Below are positions 37,855-49,493 of a stretch of 64,000 nucleotides of DNA, piece after piece. Source of the stretch: Norana najaformis (lineage: Eukaryota > Annelida > Clitellata > Crassiclitellata > Hormogastridae); contig OZ029927.1 of the NCBI GenBank assembly GCA_964023275.1, positions 12,503,226 through 12,567,225 on the forward strand. The letters run 5' to 3'. The notes under the pieces were generated by a model, which saw only the letters and a list, made by a program, of their open reading frames with translations, had not been told where the DNA came from and ran no database searches. Positions within the stretch are counted from its first letter, which is position 1. Every line of letters begins with the position of its first letter. The position numbers and the translations under genes are program-made.

Positions 37855-38923
37855 TCCTGTATTCAGATTGCCAAAACAGCTGCTTAGCCAAATTGCACGC
37901 CGTTGTACTCGAACGCGGGTGTGACCAATAGAGTGAACGATTTTTAGACTACATAGTTCAAGTGGCGCATGGCCTCATAAGCTGCTTTCACGTCTCTAGG
38001 CCTCAGCAGGCCTCAGCGCGACATTGTTGTAAATCCTAAAGAAAGCAACGCCTTTTATAGGGTTTGTCGTAGTCTTAAAATTCATTAGCATAGACCATGC
38101 ATTGGCAATGTTTCGATGGCGCGATTCATCAACCGTGACATATGTGCCTGCTAGCAGTGTAAAGCGATTGGAGGGACTAATAAACGTCACAGGGCGAAAG
38201 AGGAATTTACAAAGGAGAATATATTTATAAGGGTTAGGCGGGTTTATACGTTTCACTTCTCGTTTGGACGAAAACGAGCGTAGTTTGGCTATTCGGATAG
38301 CGCGAGAGTTCTTATACAGTAAGATCTAATTGTGTCAGAAAGATCGGGATATCAAAAAAGTACTTTGTAAGTTGATTTTGGATCTGAATGCCGGCTAAAC
38401 TACGGTCAACAAATCTCAATAATTTTAAAGAGCTTCATTATCGTTTTAGTCGTTTAATTTAAACATTTTTTGATTCGTAGTGTACTTGGTTTTCTACTAA
38501 TGTTAAGTTAATTGTAATGGATTAATTAGTACTGTAACTAACAGAAGAAATATAATTGTTTCATGTTGTTGTGACTAAAGTCAGATTTAACCAGCTTACT
38601 GCATTTCAAACTTAATCCTCGTTTGCCTCGTTAAGTAGGTTACATTATTTGGCCATAACTGGGCAACAGAGATCACATCTAGACCTTATACGATTATACT
38701 GGAGTCTAACTGATATCCGTTAAGTGAAGTAGCATTACAAATACTCTATTTGCAAATGGTAATGTTGTATTTTAAGCATATGTATGTCAACGAAAGGTCT
38801 GCATTACACAGGTCCAACTTCCTGCATGATAAGAAGCTGTCTTTAAAGCGAGAACTAAGCAGCTCTGTTTGTTCAACAACTTGAATATATTTGCAGCTAT
38901 ATATATATATAATATATGTACAC

Positions 38924-39059
38924 AACCTGTCAAACCTCATAAACGTGCTTTTCAAGACCGTTTTAGATGTTAAAACCGACGGCTGGATATATATATCCAG
39001 CCGTCGGTTATGACATCTAAAACGGTCTTGAAAGGCACGTTTATGAAACGTGACAGGTT
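38924..39059. repeat. 136-bp near-perfect palindrome (68-nt arms, no spacer)
   Basis: The left arm starts AACCTGTCA and the right arm ends TGACAGGTT. Long matched blocks are CAAGACCGTTTTAGATG and ACCGACGGCTGGATATAT with their complements, centred at 38991/38992. Only a few mismatches, in three short places. The sequence next to the right arm (CACTTCTCGTTTAGACGAAAA) recurs near 38252. Confidence 0.95.
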
Positions 39060-39415
39060 CACTTCTCGTTTAGACGAAAAGTATAAGATAGATTTACAGA
39101 AACAGTGGAGAAATTCTTCCAGGCATCGCATATGACAGTTTTCACACTTACACTTAAATCGCATTTAATGTTAAGATCATTTGGCACTCGCATTGACAAT
39201 GAATCGACGACACTCAAGCATCCCGGAAGTAAATCGCTTTCTATGATATGTAAATTTTAGTTTGTGCCTTGCAATACAAAACATTTCTTCGTCTGCTTCA
39301 GCAATCTACATATTGCAGGCTAATTGTAGCCTAAGATAGGTATTGTATGTATAATCTTAATAGACGACACTGATTCATATTTAATCTTCCGTTTTTTATT
39401 AGATCGGTCCTCAAA

Positions 39416-41364
39416 ATGGTATCCTGCGAATGTTTCGTTATGTTAGTCATTCTCAATGGCGCATTATCTGGTAAGTCAGTTCTTTGAACCACTCGAAACT
39501 ACAAGACACAAAACAGTAGATTTTAAGCAACATTTCGGTAAATGCCCATTAATGTAGTCACCGCCTCTTAAGTAGTGCCATAACATAGTGCATATAATAA
39601 AGCCTAGGTTATAAGACACAATTGTGGAATCAAGTGCCTTCAGTTGCTGTGGCCCTCGTATTTGGAATCTCAACTGTAAAATGCCCGACTGGCCAACTCG
39701 CTATTATCATTCATATCACTTGTCAAGATCCAATATTTTACTCTGGCATTACATGATTCCGTTTTGTCTTTGCAAGTATTCAGTAATAAGTGCATTAAAT
39801 AAATAAAGTAAATTTATGTAAGTAAGGCTTTTAAAGAATGGGTTTCAGATCGATTCCTCTGTGTTATTCAGATTAGCATACAATTTCTTTAAGATAAGTG
39901 TGACATAATGATTATATTGCTGTAGCATTCATTAAAAGCCGAAACAGAGGCGTAAGAGATACGTGAAAGTGTGCTAAACTTAACACTATCTAGGCCGGAA
40001 TCGAAGCCATTATATGATTCCATTATGCCTACTCTATTACTGTGGTCAGACGTCTTATTCTACAGGTATTAGAGAAGAGTCATTATCCACACAATGTCCC
40101 TTATTGCTAACAATGTACATCACATAAGAGCAGTCACAGGGTCAGTGCGTTAAAACTTAGACCCCTGCAACTGAACGGACTGACACAGCATTAAACGTAA
40201 ACCTCCGAGCTTATTGAATTAAACATTTACACCTGTATTTTAAATTCTCTTGATTTTCTGGATTATTTTAGCAATAACGTCGTCACCTGGAATTAGACGT
40301 GTTTATGTGGGAGACTCGTGTACGTTCCAGTGGACATTCAGTGGTCCAGTGTCTTCCTACTATTGCGAGAATCTGACAACTACATCTCCAACTGCTGTTA
40401 GAGGGACGCCAGGCATCAACCGAGCAACGGGAGTCATCACTTTGACAATTACAAATGTTGCCTTATGGGATGCAGCAAACTATTCTTTGAATATTGACGA
40501 CGCAAACGACACTACTGCTCTGCTCTACATCTACCGTAAGTCTCGGCTTTATTCAAGGTGCACTTTGAGCTTGGAAGCAGTGGGAAAGGCACGTGAGCAG
40601 AAGCACTCTGACTAGATAATTGCATTCCAGTGTGGTGCGTTGTCTGTTGGCGAAATGTCTTACCCTTATCCATCTAAATTCGCGCTATGGCTGCCACATT
40701 TTTGCTTTTCACATATCCATATCTCTGTTACGGTACAGAAAGCCAACAACATCTGCATCGGAGACCAAAAGCCCACCTAGCAAATCCGAAGGCCGCAGGT
40801 CCTTGGGCCATTGCCCTAATGTCATTTTGCAATGAGATGGGGTGAGTGGTATCTCCACCAGGACAGAAAGAAATTTAGAGAATTCTGTTAAACTTACAAC
40901 CCTGTGAAACTCACTGTTAAAGAGCACATTCACCGAATACTTTCGATGGGAAGATTAGTCGGCGAGGGAGCGGTCACCAGGCTTCATACGCCGAGGCTGA
41001 GAAAATTATGTGGGTAACACTGCATACCCAGGGCTGCATACTCGGGGTTAGCTCAAGGGAATACTCTTCTTATCTTCTAACATTAAAAAGTTTGGAACCA
41101 AAAATACCTCTCGTTCCATGTTCTTTTTGTTTGTGTACCTGCGAATATCAGACCAGCCGAGGCCACTTTACACAGCCGAGCCATAGCCGCAGGGAAAATG
41201 TTCCTTTTTGGGAAATCTTCTGTTCGTCCCTGTTAGCGACGCTTCCATTATCACTGTCCCTCCCTCCATGCCTATCTGCCTTCCTGCTTGCCTCTCTCCC
41301 TCCCGCCTTTCCTTTCTCCTTGCCTACATATCTCCCTATTTCCAACCTGTTCCTCTCTCTCTCC

Positions 41365-41402
<38 letters not shown>

Positions 41403-44400
41403 CTATCTATTTATCCATCTATCTCTGCCTCTCGTCGTTCTCTCTCTCTCTCTTACTTCATTACTCAGTTCCGCCTCCCACCCTTCCTCATGCTAACTCT
41501 CCCTCCATCTCTCTCTTCTTGTCTCCCTACCTCCTTCTGTCCCTATCTCTATGTCTCTCTTTACCTCTGTCACATTCCTTCCTGCGTCCCTACCTTTTTC
41601 TCTGTCTCCATCTCTGCTTCCGTCTCTCCCTCTCTCATTACCTAAATCAGCCTTCTTTTTCTCTCATTCGAAAGAAAGTGCTCTACTAAATCTTTTCGCC
41701 AGGTCGGCGTCACTGTCGGGCTACGAGGCTAAGCTTCTATTATGCACGTGTAAATTAGCAATTTGTATAATGCATGATTATTAAAAATATATGTGCAGAA
41801 ATTCCACGGACACCAGATATCTACGCTGACGGTTACATTAGACAGTTTCCAGTGGTTGAACAAAAGTCTGTCTGGTTTAGCTGCTCAACAGGAATCAATT
41901 CTCGCCCTTCGAATTACGCACCTCAGATTCTTTACACTTTTCAGCGAGATGGTGAACAAATTTCTAGTCAGTTAAACAGACACAACATTAGCGGAAATCG
42001 TGTCATTATTGACCCGGTGTTGAGAGAGGATCACGGTCGCCTCTACAGATGCAAAGCACAGGAAGTGGGATCGAAACTGGAGTCGAATTACAGCGCAGTC
42101 TTCAATTTAACTCTACATGGTATAGTCGTTATAATTATTTTCAACCAGGCTATGATAAGTTAAAGCAAACTGCTCGAGAGCTTTTGAAATGCAAAAACCT
42201 CAATTGCCGTCATTAGCTCAACCATCACTATAAGGGAAGAAAAGAACATGTTCACTCTAAAATTTGGTGAAGATGGATTTATCCTCCGCACATTGCACTC
42301 AAAAATGCATATGTTATTGTTTTCTAATTAAGGAAGTGATACTGTTTATGTTTTTAGTGATTATTTCATTTTTTCTTACACGGTGAACAATACTATATGG
42401 TTATATTCTTACATTGGTTTATACATAAAGCAAACGTATTATATCTTTCCAAACTGTTATGAAATTCCTTAGTAGGTTCGATGTCTTCTGTAATTTTGAG
42501 CACCTGTGTTTCCCTTAGAACAAGCTTCTCTGGCAAACTTCGAATTATTAAGTAGGTTCCCTAACATTTAAATTGAGACTTTCATTTGACTGACAATTTT
42601 ATTGCATTCTTTTAAAATACGATCCTATTTAACCGTCACTATTTTTAAAATATTTTATTTTCAATTTGTACATTTATTCCATTATATACATCTGTAGGCT
42701 TAACAGCCTTACATTAGCTGGACATTGTAATAATTTTTTAAAATGTAAAATGCAAGATGAACTAAAATCGTCTAGTTTCAGTCTGTGTTTTAGCAGTTTG
42801 CTGTTGCTTGTGACTGATTTTGCATTCCTGAGTTCACGTTTCATGCAACATGGATGAATATAAAAACAAAATTGATATGCTGTCATTTTTACATTGTGGC
42901 GACATGCTTTTTATTCTCAAAAGCTGACTACGCGAATGAATCATGTTTGTTTTCAGAGTTCAAGCGTGTACCACTTGAATTTCAGAGGAAAAATGAACAG
43001 GATGACTTCTCACTTACTTGGGAGCTGAGTTACAACATTTGCAATTTTCTTCCAAGTGGTTTTTCATTTTGGAGTTTCTACGTCGAGCTTTTCCACTCCA
43101 AATACCGAACTATAGCTACCTTGAGTCTGAGTAAATTTCTGTACGATTGTCAAAGATATTTATCACTTGACAGTTCGTACATAACGAGAGCCAGTTTCAC
43201 AGCGGACAACAGCAGCATTACATTTTACTTGGCAAATGTTCTCACGAGTGATGCCGGAAACTTTACTTTGACGTTATATTATGATCTTGGATCTAGTGTT
43301 CAGTATAGCACAGCTGCACTCTTTGTTTACGGTTTGTAAAAATTGTTTACTATGGGACAAACGTTCAAAAAAATTACTTACAACAGCTCTGTCTCTATCT
43401 TCTATCTCATGCTCTGCCATTGTGTCTGAATCCTTGCCTTGTAAGTTACGTATGTGTTTTTGTAACTTCTAACAGTGAACACTACAAGACTATGTGACTG
43501 AATGCCTACTTGACTGTCTTTGAGACTTTGAGACTAATTGACTACATGATTACGAAACAACGTAACTACAAGGTTACGCAGCTACGTGACTAAGAGACTA
43601 CCAATTTGATTTAGTTTGCGTGTCTCTAGCTATTACTGTTTGTCTGCTTCTTTGTTTGTCTGACCGCGATCATTATATCGGTTACGATGGCATAAGAAGG
43701 CAATTGGTGTAAACGCGAATTGCACTGGAGATAAGAAAGAAAACTGAGAGCAGACTCTCATGCAGTTTACTGAATCTTGAAGGAAACAATAAACTGAATT
43801 CCATCAGAAACTGTTATTTTCAATCTTAATAGCCCTAAGGGGATCATTCTGATAGTAATTTTTGTTGACTTATTTTTAGGATATCCATCTGTCAGGATAA
43901 TAATGTCACCCGACATGATTTTTGTACCTATTGGCTATTCCGTTGAACTGACTTGCACTGCTAATTCCACCTCTCTGCCAGCAGCCTACAGACCCGCTAT
44001 GGTCTACAGCTGGGGAAGACATGACACCGATCACGTTGGCCTATTTCAAGTGAGGGCTGAAGGATCTGTGGCGTTGGAAGATGGCACAGTTGTCGACCGC
44101 TATACACTAACCAAAAACAACCGAACTCTAAGGATCGCCTCGGTTAACTTTATCGATAACAAAGCCTTTTACTGTATTGCAACGGAACTTGGATCAAACA
44201 AGAACACCTATATGAATATTTATCTTAACACTGTGTGTAAGTTTGAAGTACAAGTAGTTCTATTTCACATTTTCTCTTCATGGCTCATCTAAGACATGTG
44301 TAAAGGTAGTTCAGTTACCAATCATATCTTTTTAGTGGCTGACGCAAAACATAATTGCGTGGCTTTGCTAACATGGCGTATTTAATAAATGATGAAGAGC

Positions 44401-47400
44401 CTGATATTTCTTCACAGGCGAAAATATGTTTTTTCGACTATTATACTGTACATTTTAAAAATCAGTCCTTAATTTCAAAATATTCTTATAATTTCAGATG
44501 CACCTGTGATTGTCAGCGCTACTCCTTTTTCCCGAAAAGTCAATGTAATTGCGCCCAAGAAGGTCCGTCTAGGGGTCAATTTCGTTGCAAATCCGTGGCC
44601 TGATACTATACCATCTTGGAGATTTGTCGACATAAATGGCGTTAGTCAATCGTTGCCACTTGGCACTGTCACTGGCTGGTACTACATGCAGTTCATTTTA
44701 TCTTCCCTAAGTCAGTATGGAAGTTATACGTGTCGTGTCAACAACACCAACGGCGCAACGGAGATTACATTTCAGGTTCTCCCGCCAGGTTGGTAAACGG
44801 AATTCATTATATTTATTTTTTCATTTTAAGAAACTATTAGCATAACAGATTAAAATTTGTATGAGCCGGTGTCACAATCCCCACGCTCTGCGATCTTGCG
44901 AGAGCAGGTTCGAGCCTGCCGAGGGGTACTGCGCAACGACCTTGGGCAATCGACATGCCTCTGTTACAGGGCAAAAAATTGGAGCCGGGTGGTCAATGAC
45001 AGATCTCTACATAATTGAAATCATTTCCAGGACTTCAGTATCTATTCTTGCTGATATAGATTAAATTACAAATGCAAGATCTGGTTGGGTCACTTCAGGC
45101 TATGTTAACCTGGTTTCATTTTATAGCATGTTTGCGTTTGGTTAACTTGAGTTAAATCAGATCATTATAGATCTGAGATAATGCATTGTGAAAGTTGACT
45201 AAAATGTGTAACCTCACTGTAAAATTTTGCAATGTGTCTGTATGTATGTGTGTGTATGTCAGTATATATATTATGTTACAGGTCGTCTAGGCATATGTAG
45301 TAGGACATCTCAAATAGCTCAACAAAAATAATCATTCTCAGCTCATGTTAAGATTCATACCTAAATGCATGCATGTGTACATAGTATTATATTCTTATCC
45401 TACTGTTTGCGTTCTTCAGCGAAACCAGACAAACCGACTGATTTTCGTGCTAACTATCTGACACCCGAAAGCATATTCCTCCAGTGGAATTGCTCATGGG
45501 ACAACGGTCTACAACAATTCTTTATTGTACAACTTAAGGAAACAACCAGAAGCACAGTGATTGAAACCAAGAACATAACATCACCGATTGGTTGTCTGAG
45601 CAACGTAACCTTTCGGGTAAAATTTGAGAGCAACATACAACCGAAGACTGACTACGAAGCCAGTCTGTGGTCATCCAACGATCTTGGTTTGAGTGATATT
45701 GTTGGGCTGACCGTAAGAACCCCTACCAAACCTACTCTTCTAGTGTCTTCCGAAAACATAATTCTTAGCAGGACAAACGCAACGATCAGTTTCTCCATAG
45801 TTCAAGGAAAGGCCGTGCAACTGAAAGTTGAATGCTGTGTCGAATCGGTGCAGATATGCATCGGCTCTTACTTCAACGTTAGCGGTGAAGAAGGTAGAAT
45901 AACTTTGGTAAATATACCAACAAACGGCAGCCAATACACGTTTGACTTTTATCTATATGATGGACCTGCGCAAAGCTACTCTCTGGTGGCCTTCGTTAGA
46001 AATGTTTTGATAGACAAAGATGCTGTGACAGGTCAGAGTTTTTTGCATTTTATGCATGGCAAGTTATATATATATGTGTGGGTGTGTTAGAATTGCTATA
46101 CTTAGTTGATAAATTAGAACTGTGTGCAGTTAGCTAAAGTCGTTTCCCTCGAGCAGATGCATACGTATGCGGGCATAATGAGCCTAACTGAATTTCCATC
46201 GACTTCTAATTTTATTCCAGTATCTCTATTCTTATAGCTCGTTTTATGAGCCTCTCAAAGAGCGTTACTGCAAATTGTCATAAATTCCATAATTCATTTT
46301 ATTACAATAAAATAGTAAACTGCAATAGTTCAAATCCTTTCCCACCAGCCACGATTCATTAACGGTACTTGGATGAATGGCTCTTAAAGATTTTACGAGT
46401 AATTAGTGTAGCTTTAACCCATAACTATCTTCAGAGAAGTTAATCTGAGTTTGGAATATCGTCGATGAGGCGCAAGCCGCACATCTGTAATTCATACGTT
46501 TTCTTACGGTAATGTGGCTCGACAACAGATTTCCTCACTGGGATTCGAAACCCGCAAACAAAGAAGAATGGTCAACCCGTTAAAAATAATAATTTTATAG
46601 TAATTAATAATTATTATTCTAAGCCATTACATAAAGACATAGTATAGGCGATTCAAAGAAATCCCAGACTTAAAAGTTTAATTTTCAACTTTAAGATGTC
46701 AAACACCTCTAAGTAAAGTAAAGCTCCCTATTCCTCGGCACTTAACCCTGCAAGGGAGAAATCCCATTGTCCTGGACATGGGGCAGTGCTTCGCAGGATT
46801 TCCCATCAGTATGCTTCCTACTTCTGTCGTTATGACATGGATATTACCAATTGCATTATTTATCCGTTTTAGCAGAGAACAAAGGAGCTTCCAACAACAG
46901 TTTGCTTCCTGCTGTCATTGTCTTGGCAATACTCCTCGGTCTTTCTATTGTACTTGTGGGATTGTTGATTGCGTTTCTCATTAACCGACGTTCAAAGACG
47001 CCCACTCAAAGAACAACACAGCAGGTACTTTGAAAATTACAACCTTATATTATATCACGTGCTGAACCAAATGAAGTTATTAGGTAGCCCAAGTTCATTG
47101 TCTCATACTGAACAACAAGATAATCATTGTAACACTCCTAACGCAGGCCCTATTTTAACATAATCGGTCTTGGTTCCAAGTGATTCAGAAGTTTCTTTGT
47201 AATACAACCACTGGGTTTACGGCAAGTCCTGCACTAGCCCCCTGTCCAGAACCTTTGGATTCGTCCAATGTCGGCACAAGGGCCAAGAAAAGAAGGAGAG
47301 AATCTCCCCTACATCTTACTTGTGGGACATGGGGTACTTTTTACATTTTTATTTTGCCAGTCATCTATAGCAAGTCTGTTGAACCCAGCGTGGATAGTAC

Positions 47401-47647
47401 TTTCATAAGTTTCCGTTGATGCTATAAACAGTTGGGTACGAGACAGAACGACTATGCAGCTTCCGACGGAGTGGTCAATCCAGCAGTGGTGGATTCAACG
47501 GCTGAGGCAGATGCGACTCCGTCGATCTATGAAGGTTTGGCAGAACGCGAAAGATGCCAAGAACCGAAGCAAATAGTCTATGAATGTCTGTCCTTGGAAG
47601 ACAACCCTAGGGTAAGTTCAATCAAGGATTCAGAGAGAATACAGTAG
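39416..47647 (+). CDS. R4: type I receptor, 5 Ig-like domains, FN3-like region, TM, two ITIM-like motifs
   Basis: Exons: 39416-39470 signal peptide (MVSCECFVMLVILNGALS); 40272-40535 Ig-a; 41799-42119 Ig-b; 42957-43331 second Ig-a type; 43880-44236 second Ig-b type (LTC, FYC, with SLPAAYRP); 44498-44788 Ig-c; 45420-46031 FN3-like; 46873-47024 TM; 47432-47611 tail. All phases join. Reading through the last donor adds 11 residues to a stop at 47645-47647, giving 880 residues, but GTAAGT at 47612 suggests a further short exon, not found. The TM helix is about residues 769-795. Tail tyrosines are Tyr817, Tyr842 (SIYEGL) and Tyr859 (IVYECL); the last two both fit the ITIM pattern [SIVL]xYxx[LIV]. 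The 42120 donor (GTATAG) and the 44789 donor (GTTGGT) are weak. Predicted inhibitory-type receptor by motif only. Confidence 0.8.
39624..39700 (+). mobile_element. LINE ORF2 C-terminal scrap
   Basis: ESSAFSCCGPRIWNLN resembles the SFxxxGPRxWNxLP motif near the end of CR1/L2-type ORF2. It is short, degenerate and in R4 intron 1. Confidence 0.4.
41245..41665. repeat. 420-bp pyrimidine (CT/CCT)n tract
   Basis: Almost pure CT on the + strand, including a (CT)n core at 41354-41400, in the R4 intron about 135 bases before the Ig-b acceptor. Ser/Leu/Pro-rich frames across it are artefacts. Confidence 0.95.
43480..43605. repeat. Degenerate GACTAC/ACTA repeat
   Basis: Irregular repetition of ACTAC, GACTA and TGACT words in the R4 intron before the second Ig-b exon. 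Confidence 0.55.
44862..44985 (+). mobile_element. tRNA-like SINE
   Basis: GAGCCGGTGTCACAATCC, then GAGCAGGTTCGAGCCTGCCG (box B), then GACCTTGGGCAATCGACATG. It lies in the R4 intron after Ig-c. The head is unlike the 34135 family. Confidence 0.5.
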
Positions 47648-47884
47648 GTAATATTCGTCTCCATAGGCGTTTCCTTGGATCTTGTTCACACCATAAAACA
47701 AGTCTTACTATTGTTATTTATGTATTTATATATTTGCTTATTTGTTTGCATATTAATTTGCTGCTTATTTTGTTTAAATGTTCATTTGCTTGTCCCCTCC
47801 GCCAACTTCTGTTTATCTGTCTGTGTGCGTTATTCATTATAATAATTGACTTTAGTTCCCTTTCCTCTAATTTCCCTCATATCC

Positions 47885-48589
47885 ATTTCTCTTTCTCAGT
47901 CCGTGACCTCGGAATCATTCTGGATCAAACTCTTTCTCTGACTGACCATGTAAAAAATATCTCCCGCTCTTGTCTTTACCACCTACGACAACTCCGCTCT
48001 ATTCGTCACTCGCTTCCTCTTCATGCGATCACTGCCTTGGTCCATGCCCTGATTTGCACTAGGATTGACTTTGGCAATGCTGCCTATATTGGACTTTCTG
48101 CAATTAACACCTCCAAGCTTCAGTCTATACTTAATGCTGCTACACGCCTTATCGGTGGTCTTCCAAAGTCTGCCCATATATCTACTTTTATTCGTGACTC
48201 ACTTCATTGGCTTCCTGTCAGTCAACGCATCCAGTTTAAATTCTAATCCTTATGCGCAACTGCCTTATAGGCTCTGCTCCGTCCTACTTAAATTCTTGTT
48301 GTATTCCGGTTTCCTCGTTGCATGCCCATGCCTCCCTTCGCTCAGCTACACGTGGTCTCTTGGTAGTCCCTCGCGTCCGCACTACGACTGCCCAGTCCAG
48401 GAGCTTTGCCTCTGTTGGCCCTTCCAGCAGGAACTGCCTTCCTCTTGACCTGCGGCTTCAGTTACTTAGTCTCTCTCCTACACAGTCTCGCAAACGCCTG
48501 AAATCCTTTTTGTTTGTTCAAGTCGTGAGCGCCACTGTTTCCTAAGTGGCGCTTTATAAATGTTCGTTTACAATTACAATTACAATTGA
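47885..48589 (+). mobile_element. LINE-A, longest copy: reverse transcriptase C-terminus and 3' end
   Basis: The + strand codes VRDLGIILDQTLSLTDHVKN, then ALICTRIDFGNAAYIGL, LHWLPVSQRIQFK, a one-base frame break at about 48240, then NCLIGSAPSYLNS, TTTAQSRSFASVGPSSRNCL and SRKRLKSFLF. This is the standard C-terminal end of CR1/L2-type ORF2. The hairpin AGCGCCACtgtttcctaaGTGGCGCT (stem letters in capitals) lies at about 48528-48553 and the ATTACA tail ends at 48589. It is 5'-truncated and lies just beyond the R4 tail exon. Confidence 0.9.
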
Positions 48590-49493
48590 GTCCGGCGTCA
48601 CAGTTTTTACGATAAGTCGAGACATTTTTACAGTTCTCAATACTTCCACATTAATTCATCAGTCCTTGACACAGTTAAGTTTTCAATATCGTATTTGTGT
48701 TAGAGATATAAATAAATTAGTTAAATGATTATGTACTGTCTTGAACTTTGTCTAAGAAATTAGGTGACCCTGTTAGCGGGACTAATTGTCCTTTGGTCTC
48801 ACCTTTGAATGCCTATTAACGATTTTATCTCTCTTTGAGTGACTGTATTATTAATTGTCTCTTTTGTGGTGTTCAATAAACGGTTCTTCTTCTTCTTCTT
48901 GTTTAACCATGGACGAAAGAACTTCCCAAGAAGTTGATCTGCTACAGTTCGGAGCAATTTTGCCGGGATATAAAGCATTGGAATATAAAGCATTGGAATG
49001 ATTCTTGAACGCCTGCTAAGCATCCGGTGTAGGAATAACTGAACTCTTCATACAATAAATGTAGTAGAATTTTCACTAACTTTACGACAAGTTCAAGCAA
49101 TTTTTGATTTTAATTAATGTGCCAATTCATTCTAACTCATATTCATTCGCTCATCTAGTTATAACATATATCATTTTCGTATTCTTAAATTATTCAGTGA
49201 CTTGTAAAGCGTTATTTTCTTCATGTGCAACGAATCAAAAGAGGCTCCTATTACGGTTTCGCTTAGAGCGACCATTGACTGACACCGTGTGCATTATGAC
49301 AACGGCGCTATAAAAATCGTTAGATTAAGTTAATTTACATTTGCACTTCAGATTTGACCATTCCATATGGAGATTGGTCGTTTGAGACAGAGGTAGTTAA
49401 TGGATTGCATTTGGTAGATTTTTGAATTAATTTGTTACTCGGCATTGGCTTTGTATCACTGGTTACATATCGCAGATCTAATTAGCAGCGGTT
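48590..49493. other. Spacer between R4 and the HECT gene
   Basis: No coding block recognised. Contains a short duplication (ATATAAAGCATTGGA twice near 48967-48998) and a LINE-B end at 49220-49335. Confidence 0.5.
49220..49335 (+). mobile_element. LINE-B 3' end
   Basis: GAGCGACCATTGACTGACAC, GTGCATTATGACAACGGCGC, then TATAAAAATCGTTAGATTAA. Matches the 25460 and 18744 copies. Confidence 0.65.

Larger units (their letters stand above)
35155..39415. other. Spacer between R3 and R4
   Basis: AT-rich. Contains a SINE (36293), a LINE-A end (37505) and the palindrome at 38924. GCGCC-type minus-strand LINE end scraps are near 35945 and 36857. No other gene is recognised. Confidence 0.5.

Noticed and set aside
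41008..41784. Overlapping Ser/Leu/Pro-rich frames
   Set aside because: All come from the CT tract; three frames open at once shows composition, not coding.
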